The notes: generated by a model from the letters alone, not told the origin. A stretch of DNA of 43,162 nucleotides from Acidimicrobiales bacterium (GCA_035531755.1 DATKSK010000076.1:1-43162); one strand, 5' to 3'. Positions 1 to 8,384 are shown, counted from the stretch's first letter. Numbers and translations: made by a program.

Positions 1-63
1 CACGAGTCGATGATCACGACGGGAGGCGCCGGGGACGACAGGGCTTGCAGCTGGAACAGTCGT

Positions 64-71
64 GATATATC
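64..71. promoter_or_regulatory. Candidate PadR operator/promoter palindrome
   Basis: GATATATC is a perfect 8-base palindrome and the only AT-rich patch in the 160 bases before the PadR gene. PadR regulators often repress their own gene through AT-rich dyads, so this could be an operator or part of the -10 region. The flanking bases (CGT before, GTG after) do not extend the dyad. Nothing else is recognisable in bases 1-160. Confidence 0.3.
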
Positions 72-160
72 GTGAACGTACGAGAACAGTTCTCCGGCAG
101 GATTCCGGGCGGAGTCCGCCCGAGAGAACCGAGAGTCGAAACGACGAGGAGGAGTCAGTG

Positions 161-709
161 ATGAACCACCACATGAAGATGAAGGGACCCCGAGGCCGAC
201 ACGGCGGACCGCCGTGGCGCGGTGCTGACTGGGGCGGCGACTGGGGCGGGTGGCGAGGTGGCGGACGGCGCATGCGCCGTGGAGACATTCGCACCGCGTT
301 GCTCTCTGCACTCACCGACGGTCCCGCGCACGGCTACGAGATCATCGGGCGGCTCGAGGAGAAGAGCGGCGGCACCTGGCGGCCCAGCCCCGGCTCGGTA
401 TACCCGACGCTGCAGTTGTTCGAGGACGAGGGGCTCGTGCTCTCGGAGCAACGCGACGGCAAGCGGGTCTACGAACTCACCGACGCCGGCCGTACCGAGG
501 CCGCGGCGCGCGCCGAGCGGCAGGGGACCGCACCCTGGGACGCCGACGACGACGCCAACGAGTTCCACGGGCTCATCAGGGCCGCCGCCCAGATGTTCGT
601 CGCCGCCAAGCAGATCGCACGGCTCGGCGACACGTCGCAGATGGAACGGGCCACGACCGCCATCCGCGCCACGAGCAAGGAGCTCTACAAGATCCTGTCG
701 GAAGACTGA
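161..709 (+). CDS. PadR-family transcriptional regulator
   Basis: A 182-residue predicted DNA-binding repressor. Residues 1-38 are a disordered Gly/Trp/Arg/His-rich leader. The winged-helix PadR domain follows, with the family hallmarks RRGDIRTALLSAL, GPAHGYEII, SPGSVYPTLQLFEDEGLV and the wing residues KRVYELTDAG. A C-terminal helical region (about 120-182) would form the dimer arm. The ATG at 161 is chosen because a strong GGAGGAG-type ribosome site lies 7-14 bases upstream; the frame is open further upstream but has no such site. No transporter or detoxification gene, the usual PadR targets, is visible next to it, so its target may lie left of the window. The next gene is convergent, 50 bases away. 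The effector is unknown. Confidence 0.88.
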   Translation: MNHHMKMKGPRGRHGGPPWRGADWGGDWGGWRGGGRRMRRGDIRTALLSALTDGPAHGYEIIGRLEEKSGGTWRPSPGSVYPTLQLFEDEGLVLSEQRDGKRVYELTDAGRTEAAARAERQGTAPWDADDDANEFHGLIRAAAQMFVAAKQIARLGDTSQMERATTAIRATSKELYKILSED

Positions 710-759
710 GCCGGAGGACCGAGCCGGAGGACCGAGCCGACGCCCGGCGGCCGGCGGCG

Positions 760-1545
760 CTAAGCGCCCATGGCGTGGACGCCCCCGTCGACGTGCACCA
801 TCTCGCCCGTCGTCATCGGGAACCAGTCCGACAGCAGTGCCACGCACGCCCGCGCCACGGGCTCGGCGTCGTTGACGTCCCACCCGAGCGGTGCCCGGCC
901 CCCCCAGGTGTCCTCGAACGCCTTGAAGCTCGGGATGGACTTGGCCGCCATCGTCCGTATCGGCCCGGCGGCCACCAGATTGACGCGCACCCCCTCGGGG
1001 CCCAGGTCCCGCGCCAGGTAGCGCGACAACGACTCGAGGGCGGCCTTGGCGACACCCATCCAGTCGTAGGCGGGCCACGCCACCCGGGCGTCGAAGTCGA
1101 GGGCCACCACCGACGACCGCCCGGCCGCGCTGAGCAGCGGCCGCATCGCACCGACGAGCGCCTTCAACGAGTACGCCGAGACCTCGAGGGCCACCGCCAC
1201 CTCGGCCCACCCGGCCCGCAGGATGTCCCCCCCGAGGCATTCCTGGGGCGCGAAGCCGATGGCGTGCAGGATCCCGTCGACCCGTCCCCAGCGCGCCGCG
1301 AGGTCGTCGGCCGCGGCCTGCAGGTGGTCGGCATTGGTGACGTCGATCTCGATGACGTCCACCGCGGTGTCGAGCTTGCGCGCCGTGCGCCGCGTGAGCG
1401 ACAGGCCCCGCCCCGCGCCCGACAGGACGATCTCGGCTCCCTCCGCCTGGGCCAGCCGGGCGACGCCGAAGGCGAGTGAGGCGTCGGTGAGGACGCCGGT
1501 CACGAGGATCCGCTTCCCCTGGAGAAGGCCGCCGTGGGATGACAC
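760..1545 (-). CDS. fabI: Enoyl-[acyl-carrier-protein] reductase (NADH), InhA/FabI type
   Basis: A 261-residue short-chain dehydrogenase that reduces the enoyl-ACP double bond, the last step of each FAS II elongation cycle. The FabI variant of the Rossmann glycine motif (TGVLTDASLAFG) is near residues 16-27. The catalytic pattern YxxMxxxK is present as Tyr160, Met163 and Lys167, followed by LVAAGPIRTMAAKSI, the substrate-loop region typical of FabI. The ALDFDARVAWPAYDWM and CVALLSDWFPMTTGE segments resemble mycobacterial InhA as I recall it more than E. coli FabI. The start is a GTG at 1545, giving VSSHGGLLQGKRILVTG. Length is normal for the family. It lies alone on the minus strand, divergent from the NpdG-type gene and without the fabG partner often found in mycobacteria. 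Confidence 0.93.
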   Translation of the reverse strand: MSSHGGLLQGKRILVTGVLTDASLAFGVARLAQAEGAEIVLSGAGRGLSLTRRTARKLDTAVDVIEIDVTNADHLQAAADDLAARWGRVDGILHAIGFAPQECLGGDILRAGWAEVAVALEVSAYSLKALVGAMRPLLSAAGRSSVVALDFDARVAWPAYDWMGVAKAALESLSRYLARDLGPEGVRVNLVAAGPIRTMAAKSIPSFKAFEDTWGGRAPLGWDVNDAEPVARACVALLSDWFPMTTGEMVHVDGGVHAMGA

Positions 1546-1629
1546 CGTCGGGGACCCTACCCGAGGCCGCGGACCGAGCCGGGGGCGAGGCTGAATCAGC
1601 CGCGGGAGCCGGTGTGCCAGTGTGTTCCG

Positions 1630-2298
1630 ATGCACGTCGGGATCCTCGGGGGAACCGGTCCCCTCGGTCGGGGGCTGGGGCTGCGGTTGGCCGCGGCCGG
1701 GGCGTCGGTGACCATCGGGTCGCGCGATGCCGAGCGGGCCGCGACCGTGGTCGGCGAGCTGCACGACCGCTGGGCCGACCGGGACCTCGCCCTCGACGGG
1801 GCGGGCAACGACGCTGCCGCGGCAGGCGAGGTGGTCGTGGTGGCCACCCCGTGGGACGCCGCCGCCCCGACGATCCGTCCGCTGGCCGGCCAGCTGGCCG
1901 GGAAGGTCGTGGTCTCGGTGGCCAACGCCCTCGTCAAGCAGGGTCGGGAACTGCACCCCCTGATCCCCCCGCGCGGGTCGATCGCCGCCGCCGTGCAGGC
2001 CGGGCTCCCCGGCTCCCTGGTGGTCGCCGCCGGCCACCACCTGCCGGCCTCGGAGCTCGAGGACCTCGACCGTTCCCTCGGCGCCGACGTGCTCGTCTGC
2101 TCCGACCATGCGGAGGCCACCGAGGCGGCCATGGCCCTGATGCGCTCGATCGAGGGCCTGCGCCCGCTCGACGCCGGGAGCCTGGCGGCCGCCTCCGCCA
2201 TCGAGTCCTTCACCGCCGTTCTCGTCAACCTGAACGTCCGCTACAGGGCCCACAGCTCGCTGCGCCTGGCGGGCCTGGACCACGTCGGAGCCGGGTGA
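1630..2298 (+). CDS. npdG: F420-dependent NADP reductase (NpdG family)
   Basis: A 222-residue cytosolic oxidoreductase expected to transfer hydride between coenzyme F420 and NADP. An N-terminal Rossmann fold starts at once with VGILGGTGPLGRGLGLRLA and is followed by IGSRDAERA, where Ser-Arg contacts the NADP 2'-phosphate. VVVVATPWDAA and VVVSVANAL match the F420-dependent NADP oxidoreductase family. The ATG at 1630 puts the first strand directly at the N-terminus as in homologues; a GTG at 1612 in frame, just after GGGAG, would add six residues and is a real alternative. Only 10 bases separate it from mshC. It implies that the organism makes F420. A plain NADP-binding protein of unknown substrate is the alternative. 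Confidence 0.82.
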   Translation: MHVGILGGTGPLGRGLGLRLAAAGASVTIGSRDAERAATVVGELHDRWADRDLALDGAGNDAAAAGEVVVVATPWDAAAPTIRPLAGQLAGKVVVSVANALVKQGRELHPLIPPRGSIAAAVQAGLPGSLVVAAGHHLPASELEDLDRSLGADVLVCSDHAEATEAAMALMRSIEGLRPLDAGSLAAASAIESFTAVLVNLNVRYRAHSSLRLAGLDHVGAG

Positions 2299-2308
2299 CG
2301 GCCCGGTG

Positions 2309-3535
2309 ATGTACCTCCACGACACGCCGCGCGGCGAGATCGTCGCGTTCGACCCCGACCGCACCGTGACCATGTACTCGTGCGGCATCACCCCCTACGA
2401 CGCCGCGCACGTCGGGCACGCGCAGGTGTACCTCACCTTCGACATCCTGCAGCGGCGCCTGATCGACCTGGGGCACGAGCCCAGGCTCGTCCGCAACGTC
2501 ACCGACGTCGACGACGACATCCTGCGCAAGGCGCGCGAGCTCGGCGTCCACTATCTCGACCTCGCGGCCGAGGAGATGGCCCGCTTCGACGCCAACATGC
2601 AGGCGCTCGGCCTCCTGCCCGTCTTCCGTGAGCCGCGCGCCACGTCCGCCATCCCGGAGATCCTCTCCCTCATCGGCGCCGTGCTCGACACGGGGCACGC
2701 GTACAGCTCGGGCGGCGCGGTGTACTTCGACATATCGACGTTCCCCCGGTTCGGCCAGGTGAGCCACCTGTCGCGCCCGGAGATGCTGGTCCTGGCGGCC
2801 GAACGGGGCGGCAACCCCGACGACCCCAACAAGCGCGACCCCCTTGACTTCGTCCTGTGGCAGCCCTCGGCACCCGACGAGCCGTCGTGGGAGTCACGTT
2901 GGGGCCCGGGCCGTCCCGGGTGGCACATCGAGTGCTCGGCGCTCGCCATGCGCGACCTCGGTGACACCGTCGACCTCCACGGCGGGGGCAGCGACCTCGT
3001 CTATCCGCACCACGAGTGCGAGACGGCACAGTCCGAGTCCGTCACGGGGAAGACGTTCTCGCGCCACTGGCTCCACGTCGGGATGGTCGGGCTGGACGGG
3101 ATCAAGATGTCCAAGTCCCTGGGCAATCTCGTCTTCGTGGGGGACCTCCTGAAGGATTGGGAACCGATGGTCGTGCGCCTCGCGCTCCTGGGGCACCACT
3201 ACCGCACCGACTGGAACTGGGAGCGCGGCGACCTCGAGCGGGCCGCCGACCGGCTGGACCGGTGGCGGACGGCGAGCGGCGTCGGTGGCGGTGGCGGTGG
3301 CGTCGTCGGGGGTGGTGGTGGCGTCGGTGGGGGTGGCGGTGGCGTCGGCGGCGTCGTGACGGCGAGCGGGGGCGTCGGTGGGGGTGCGGCCGGGGCGACG
3401 CCGGCGCTCGACGCCGTCCGGAGCTGCCTCGACGCCGACCTGAACGCCCCGGGCGCGCTGGCGGTGCTCGACGAGGAAGCCGGCGCGGGCCGGGACGTGC
3501 GCGACGGCGCCGCGCTGCTCGGGGTGTCGCTGTGA
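2309..3535 (+). CDS. mshC: MshC-type cysteine ligase (mycothiol synthesis), class I aminoacyl-tRNA-synthetase fold
   Basis: A 408-residue protein of the CysRS/MshC family. MshC joins cysteine, through cysteinyl-AMP, to glucosaminyl-inositol in mycothiol synthesis. The zinc-site and nucleotide-binding signature is CGITPYDAAHVGHA (Cys25, HVGH 34-37); CGITPYD is the MshC form, where CysRS usually has CGPTVYD. The other zinc-site segments GWHIECSA and YPHHECE are present, and KMSKS is intact at 266-270. The length matches MshC and the C-terminus ends in ALLGVSL, without a CysRS anticodon-binding domain. Residues about 325-365 are an unusual Gly/Val tract from GGTGGC-type repeats at about 3277-3395. 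The start could be GTG 2306 or ATG 2309. The stop overlaps the thrS start by 4 bases. A shortened CysRS is the alternative. Confidence 0.77.
   Translation: MYLHDTPRGEIVAFDPDRTVTMYSCGITPYDAAHVGHAQVYLTFDILQRRLIDLGHEPRLVRNVTDVDDDILRKARELGVHYLDLAAEEMARFDANMQALGLLPVFREPRATSAIPEILSLIGAVLDTGHAYSSGGAVYFDISTFPRFGQVSHLSRPEMLVLAAERGGNPDDPNKRDPLDFVLWQPSAPDEPSWESRWGPGRPGWHIECSALAMRDLGDTVDLHGGGSDLVYPHHECETAQSESVTGKTFSRHWLHVGMVGLDGIKMSKSLGNLVFVGDLLKDWEPMVVRLALLGHHYRTDWNWERGDLERAADRLDRWRTASGVGGGGGGVVGGGGGVGGGGGGVGGVVTASGGVGGGAAGATPALDAVRSCLDADLNAPGALAVLDEEAGAGRDVRDGAALLGVSL
3277..3395 (+). repeat. Gly/Val-coding low-complexity tract in mshC
   Basis: Imperfect GGTGGC/GGGGGT trinucleotide runs punctuated by GTC codons encode a roughly 40-residue glycine-rich insert after the RWRTASG segment of MshC and before the conserved C-terminal helices. 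Confidence 0.85.
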
Positions 3536-5643
3536 CCGGCGTCCGGCTCCCCGACGGCTCGAGCAAGGAGCTGCCCGACGGCTCCTCGGCGCACGACCTG
3601 GCCGAATCCATCGGCCGGCGGCTGGCGAAGGCGGCGGTCGCCGCCACCGTCGACGGCGACCCGGTGGACCTGGGGGCGCCGCTCCCCGAGGGCGCCGAGG
3701 TGGCGATCATCACGGAGGACAGCGACGCCGGGCGCGCCGTGCTGCGCCACTCCACCGCCCACGTGCTCGCCCAGGCCGTGCTGGCCCTGTGGCCCGGCGC
3801 CCGCTACGCCATCGGCCCGGCCATCGCCGACGGCTTCTACTACGACTTCGAGCTCCCGGGCGGGGCGACCTTCAGCGACGACGACCTGGATCGCATCGCG
3901 GAGAAGATGCGCGCCATCATCGCGCAGGACCAGCCCTTCGTGCGCGAGGAGCACACCATCGACGAGGGGCTCGCCCTCTTCGCCGACCAGCCCTTCAAGC
4001 GCGAGATCATCGAAGGAGTGCGGGGCGGGGCGGCGGACGCCGAGCTGTCGGCCGAGGCCGCCGCCGACATCGCCCCCGACGCGGCCGCGGTGAGCGCCTA
4101 CCGCAACCCTGCCGGCGCGGGTGCCGGCGCGGGTGCCGGCGCGGGTGCCGGCGCGGGTGCCGGCGCGGGTGCCGGCGCGGGTCCTGCGCCCGGGGCCGGC
4201 TTCGTCGACCTGTGCCGGGGGCCGCACGTCCCCTCCACGGGCCGGCTGGGGCACTTCACGCTGCTGCGGGTGGCCGGCGCCTACTGGCGCGGCGACGAGA
4301 AGCGTCCCCAGCTGCAACGCATCTACGGCACCGCCTGGGAGTCCGACAAGGCGTTGGCCGCGTACCTGCACCGGGTGGAGGAGGCCGAGCGGCGCGACCA
4401 CCGGCGCATCGGGGCGGAGCTCGATCTCTTCTCGTTCCCGACCGAGATCGGCTCGGGGCTCGCCGTCTTCCACCCCAAGGGGGCCACGATCCGGCGCCTG
4501 ATGGAGGAGTACTCGCGCCAGCGCCACATCGACGGCGGCTACGACTTCGTGTACACGCCGCACATCACCAAGTCGGAGCTCTTCGAGATCTCGGGGCACC
4601 TCGACTGGTTCGCGGAGGGAATGTTCCCGCCCATGGAGCTGGAGGAGGGCCAGACCTACCACCTCAAGCCCATGAACTGCCCGTTCCACATCCTGGTCTT
4701 CCGGAGCCGGCAGCGGTCGTACCGCGAGCTCCCTCTGCGCCTGTTCGAGTTCGGGACCGTCTACCGCTACGAGAAGTCGGGCGTGGTGCACGGCCTCACC
4801 CGAGTGCGCGGCATGACCCAGGACGACGCCCACATCTTCTGCACCCGGGAGCAGATGGCCGACGAGCTGCGGTCTGTCCTTCACTTCGTCCTCGACCTGC
4901 TGCGCGACTTCGGCCTCGACGACTTCTACCTGGAGCTGTCGACCAAGCCAGCGGGGAAGGCCGTCGGCACGGACGACGAGTGGGACGAGGCCACCGAGAC
5001 GCTGCGCTCGGTCGGCGAGAGCGCCGGCCTGGACTTCGTGATGGACCCGGGAGGTGGCGCCTTCTACGGCCCGAAGATCTCGGTACAGGCGCGTGACGCC
5101 ATCGGGCGGACGTGGCAGGTGTCCACCATCCAGCTCGACTTCCAGCTCCCGCAGCGCTTCGAGATGGAGTACGTGGGGGCCGACAACGGCCGGCACCGCC
5201 CGATCATGATCCACCGCGCCTTGTTCGGGTCCGTGGAGCGGTTCTTCGCCATCCTGCTGGAGCACTACGCGGGCGCGCTGCCCACGTGGCTGATGCCGGT
5301 ACAGGTGGTGGTGCTGCCCGTGCGCGACGACCACGACGGCTACGCCCGCGAGGTGGCGGCAGCCTGCCGCGCGGCCGGCATGCGGGTCGAGGTCGACGCC
5401 GCCGACGAGCCGCTCAACGGCCGCATCCGGCGGTGGAAGCTCGAGAAGGTCCCCTACGTGCTGGTCGTCGGTGACGACGACACGGCAGGGGGGACGGTGG
5501 GGGTGAACGCCCGGGGCTCGGGTCGGCCCGACCGCGGTGTGCGACTCGACGACTTCCTCGCGGCGGTCTCGGCCGAAATCGAGGCCAAGGGGCTGCCCGA
5601 GCAGCGGGCCGAGCCGGTGCAGGACGCCGAGCCCGGTCGGTGA
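3532..5643 (+). CDS. thrS: Threonine--tRNA ligase
   Basis: A 703-residue class II synthetase that charges tRNA-Thr. A TGS domain (1-60) is followed by the editing domain with HSTAHVLAQAV and GFYYDFEL. The segment DLCRGPHVPSTG and the conserved AGAYWRGDEKRPQLQRIYGTAW lead into the catalytic core. There MNCPFH carries zinc ligand Cys383, YRYEKSGVVHGLTRVRGMTQDD forms motif 2, and IMIHRALFGSVERF forms motif 3. The C-terminal anticodon domain ends in VPYVLVVGDDD. The GTG start overlaps the mshC stop as GTGA, implying translational coupling. Residues 194-217 are six copies of Ala-Gly-Ala-Gly, just before FVDLCRGPHV, where E. coli ThrRS has no such tract. Otherwise the length and motifs are normal. 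Confidence 0.97.
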   Translation: MTGVRLPDGSSKELPDGSSAHDLAESIGRRLAKAAVAATVDGDPVDLGAPLPEGAEVAIITEDSDAGRAVLRHSTAHVLAQAVLALWPGARYAIGPAIADGFYYDFELPGGATFSDDDLDRIAEKMRAIIAQDQPFVREEHTIDEGLALFADQPFKREIIEGVRGGAADAELSAEAAADIAPDAAAVSAYRNPAGAGAGAGAGAGAGAGAGAGAGAGPAPGAGFVDLCRGPHVPSTGRLGHFTLLRVAGAYWRGDEKRPQLQRIYGTAWESDKALAAYLHRVEEAERRDHRRIGAELDLFSFPTEIGSGLAVFHPKGATIRRLMEEYSRQRHIDGGYDFVYTPHITKSELFEISGHLDWFAEGMFPPMELEEGQTYHLKPMNCPFHILVFRSRQRSYRELPLRLFEFGTVYRYEKSGVVHGLTRVRGMTQDDAHIFCTREQMADELRSVLHFVLDLLRDFGLDDFYLELSTKPAGKAVGTDDEWDEATETLRSVGESAGLDFVMDPGGGAFYGPKISVQARDAIGRTWQVSTIQLDFQLPQRFEMEYVGADNGRHRPIMIHRALFGSVERFFAILLEHYAGALPTWLMPVQVVVLPVRDDHDGYAREVAAACRAAGMRVEVDAADEPLNGRIRRWKLEKVPYVLVVGDDDTAGGTVGVNARGSGRPDRGVRLDDFLAAVSAEIEAKGLPEQRAEPVQDAEPGR
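4111..4182 (+). repeat. 12-base tandem repeat x6 inside thrS
   Basis: Six perfect copies of GCCGGCGCGGGT, in frame, encode (Ala-Gly-Ala-Gly)6 in the editing-domain region. The unit length is a multiple of three, so copy-number change would preserve the reading frame. Confidence 0.97.
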
Positions 5644-5655
5644 GCGTGCGCCGCC

Positions 5656-6177
5656 GTGGGTGAGTCGAGCCTCGAGCAGCTGTGGGCGGGGTGGCGCCAC
5701 GGGTACGTGTCGTCGGCCACCGAGGCGGAGCGACGGGGGGACGACGGCGCCTGCGTGTTCTGCCGCATCGCGGCGTCGGGGCCGCCGAGCGCGGAGAACT
5801 TCGTGGTGTGGCGAGGTGCGCTGAGCTACGCCGTCATGAACGCCTACCCGTACGCCAGCGGCCATCTCCTCGTGATGCCCGTGCGCCATGTGGGCCAGCT
5901 CGACGAGCTCACCTCCGCGGAATCGGCGGACCTGTGGGACGCGACCCGCAAGGCGGCGTCGGCGATCACGGCCGCCTACGACCCCGACGGCATCAACATG
6001 GGGGCGAACCTCGGCCGGGCCGCGGGTGCGGGCATCCCCGCCCACCTCCACCTGCACGTCCTGCCCCGGTGGTCGGGGGATACCAACTTCATGACGTCGG
6101 TGGCGGGTGTCCGGGTGATGCCGGAGTCACTGGCGACCGGCTGGGAGCGCCTGCACGACCGCTGGCCCGCCGGCTGA
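5656..6177 (+). CDS. HIT-family nucleotide hydrolase/phosphorylase
   Basis: A 173-residue histidine-triad protein. CVFCRIAAS has the CxxC arrangement of the zinc-binding HIT branch, FVVWRGALSYAVMNAYPYASGHLLVMP is the core fold (residues about 48-75, split here only for description), and HLHLHVLPRW is the catalytic triad motif. In mycobacteria the gene in the same place, between thrS and pgsA, is the diadenosine-tetraphosphate phosphorylase (Rv2613c, from memory), so hydrolysis or phosphorolysis of Ap4A, a by-product of aminoacyl-tRNA synthetases, is the likely role. It starts at GTG 5656, 12 bases after thrS, and is probably in the same operon. Its 3' end faces the EF-G-like gene. Confidence 0.88.
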   Translation: MGESSLEQLWAGWRHGYVSSATEAERRGDDGACVFCRIAASGPPSAENFVVWRGALSYAVMNAYPYASGHLLVMPVRHVGQLDELTSAESADLWDATRKAASAITAAYDPDGINMGANLGRAAGAGIPAHLHLHVLPRWSGDTNFMTSVAGVRVMPESLATGWERLHDRWPAG

Positions 6178-6182
6178 GTCGC

Positions 6183-6201
6183 GCCCGGCCGGACCCCGGG
6201 C
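6183..6201. terminator. Candidate bidirectional hairpin between convergent genes
   Basis: GCCCGG (6183-6188) can pair with CCGGGC (6196-6201) across a 7-base loop, in the 28-base gap between the HIT gene and the convergent EF-G-like gene. There is no U-tract, and in such GC-rich DNA a 6-bp stem may occur by chance. Confidence 0.4.
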
Positions 6202-6205
6202 CCCG

Positions 6206-8266
6206 TCACTCGGCCTTCGCCTTCATCATCCGCTCGACCAGGTTGGCCGGCATCACGTCGTAGTGGTCGTGCTCGGCGCGGAACCGCCCCCGCCCACCGG
6301 TGAGGGAGCGGAGGTCGACGGCGTAGCGCTGGATCTCGGCGGTCGGCACCAGCGCGGTGATGACCTGCACGCCCGCGCCCAGGGTGTCGGTGCCCTGCAC
6401 GCGCCCCCGCCGCGAGTTGAGGTCCCCGAGGACGTCGCCCTGCATGGCCGCGGGCACGGTCACCTCGATCACCGAGACGGGCTCGAGGATCACCGGGCCG
6501 GCCTTGGCCATGGCCTCCTTGAAGGCCATCGACCCGGCCATCTTGAAGCTCATCTCGGACGAGTCGACGGGGTGGTACTTGCCGTCGAAGCAGGTCACCT
6601 GCACGTCGACGACGGGGTAGCCGTGCACACCGCCCTGTCCCATGGCCTCGATGACGCCCTTCTCGACGGCCGGGATGTACTGCTTCGGGATGGCGCCGCC
6701 CACGACCTGGTCGACGAAGTGGAAGCCCTCCCCGCGCTCGAGGGGCTCGATCCTGATCGACGCCACCCCGAACTGCCCGTGGCCGCCCGTCTGCTTCTTG
6801 TACCGGCCCTCTGCCTCCGATTGTTGGGTGATGCTCTCCCGGAAGGGCACGAGCACGTCCTCGGTGGCGACCTCGACGCCGAACTTGCGGGCCAGGCGCT
6901 CGGCGGCCACGGCGAGGTGGGTCTCACCGGTGCCCCGGAGGATCGTCTGGTGCGTCTCGTCGACGCGCTCGACGACCAGTGCGGGGTCCTCCTCCTGGAG
7001 CCGGTGCAGCCCGGTCATGAGCTTGTCCTCGTCACCCTTGGACTTGGGCCGGATGGCGATCGACAGTGCAACGGGCTCCGGGGGTGTGGCCGGCACCACC
7101 ACGGGGGTGCCCTTCGGTGCCAGCGTGTCGCCGGTCGCCGTGTCCGACAGCTTGGGGACCGCCACGATGTCGCCGGCCTGGGCCTCGGACGCCGGCTGGG
7201 CCTCCTTGCCCCGCAACAGCTGCAGGACATGGAGCCGCTCGTCGGCGTGCGTGCGCGAATTGGCGAGCACGCTGTCGGGCCTGATCGTCCCGGACAGGAC
7301 GCGCAGGAGGGAGATCTTGCCCACGTAGGGGTCGGAGATCGTCTTGAACACGCGGGCCAGGGGCTGGCCCCCGGGGTCGCACGCCACCTCGTGCACCGAA
7401 TCGCCGCCGCGGACCTCGACGGGCGGGCGTGAGTCGGGCGTCGGCGCGATCTCGGACAGCAGCGACGCCAGGCGGTCGATCCCGACGCCGGTAGCCGCCG
7501 ACCCGCACACCACCGGGAAGACGAGGCCCTGGGCCACGCCGGCGGCGAGAGTGGCCTCGAGCTCGGCCCCCGAGGGCACGTCGCCGTCCAGGTAGCGCTC
7601 CATCAGGGCGTCGTCACCCACGACGATGCCCTCGACGAGGTGCTCGCGCACCTCGTGCTCGGTGGCGGCGAGGTCGTCGGGGATGGGCCCCGACTCGGAC
7701 GTGCCACCCTCGTAGATGATTGCGGTGTCGGTGAGGAGGTCGGCAATCCCGCGAAAGCCCGACTCCTCGCCCACGGGGAGCTCGAGGGGCGCGATGCCGG
7801 CGCCGAAGCGTTCGCGGAGCGCGCCGAGCGTCCGGTCGAAGCTGGCCCGCTCCCGGTCGAGCTTGTTGATGAACACCAGACGGGGGAGCCCCAGCTCGGC
7901 GGCGAGGTCCCACGCCGCCTCGGTCTGCGCCTCGATGCCTTCCACCGCACTCACGACGAGGACCACGAGGTCGACGACCGAGCACGCCGAGCGCACCTCG
8001 CCGAAGAAGTCCGCGTACCCCGGGGTGTCGATGATGTTCAGCTTCACGTCGTCCAGCACACACGGCACGAGGGCCAGCGACAGCGACATGTGGCGCTTGA
8101 CCTCTTCGGGCTCGAAGTCGCTGACCGTGGAGCCGTCGTCGACCCTGCCCTGACGGTTGACCGCGCCGGTGGTGAAGAGCAGGGCCTCCGCCAGCGTGGT
8201 CTTCCCCGAACCGTTGTGTCCGACCAGGGCGACGTTTCGGATGCGGGACGGTGGGTAGCTCGGCAC
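6206..8266 (-). CDS. Elongation factor G-like translational GTPase (FusA2 type)
   Basis: A 686-residue protein with all EF-G domains. G1 is GHNGSGKTT (residues 16-24), G3 is DTPGYADF (80-87) and G4 is INKLD. Domains III-V follow, including the EF-G-like HGQFGVASI and AMAKAGPVILEPV segments. Two features separate it from canonical EF-G: the catalytic His of DTPGH is Tyr84, and the switch I RGITI motif is replaced by VKRHMSL. Both are found, as I recall, in the actinobacterial FusA2 paralogue, so this is a family trait and not decay. Its role is unsettled. Start: GTG at 8266 lies 8 bases after GGGAGG; a GTG at 8275 would overlap that site. It is alone on the minus strand. Confidence 0.88.
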   Translation of the reverse strand: MPSYPPSRIRNVALVGHNGSGKTTLAEALLFTTGAVNRQGRVDDGSTVSDFEPEEVKRHMSLSLALVPCVLDDVKLNIIDTPGYADFFGEVRSACSVVDLVVLVVSAVEGIEAQTEAAWDLAAELGLPRLVFINKLDRERASFDRTLGALRERFGAGIAPLELPVGEESGFRGIADLLTDTAIIYEGGTSESGPIPDDLAATEHEVREHLVEGIVVGDDALMERYLDGDVPSGAELEATLAAGVAQGLVFPVVCGSAATGVGIDRLASLLSEIAPTPDSRPPVEVRGGDSVHEVACDPGGQPLARVFKTISDPYVGKISLLRVLSGTIRPDSVLANSRTHADERLHVLQLLRGKEAQPASEAQAGDIVAVPKLSDTATGDTLAPKGTPVVVPATPPEPVALSIAIRPKSKGDEDKLMTGLHRLQEEDPALVVERVDETHQTILRGTGETHLAVAAERLARKFGVEVATEDVLVPFRESITQQSEAEGRYKKQTGGHGQFGVASIRIEPLERGEGFHFVDQVVGGAIPKQYIPAVEKGVIEAMGQGGVHGYPVVDVQVTCFDGKYHPVDSSEMSFKMAGSMAFKEAMAKAGPVILEPVSVIEVTVPAAMQGDVLGDLNSRRGRVQGTDTLGAGVQVITALVPTAEIQRYAVDLRSLTGGRGRFRAEHDHYDVMPANLVERMMKAKAE

Positions 8267-8384
8267 CGCTCGCACCTCCCTCCCTCGAGATACTCCCGGC
8301 GTGTGGCCGCTGTGGTGCGCAGCCTAATGGCGGTCGGTGCGGTCAGCCCGTCCGGTCGATGTGAGGGCGAGGGCCTCCTCGGGG

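Noticed and set aside
2309-3535. Ordinary cysteine--tRNA ligase
   Set aside because: CGITPYD instead of CGPTVYD, the short length and the lack of an anticodon-binding C-terminus favour MshC; kept as the stated alternative.
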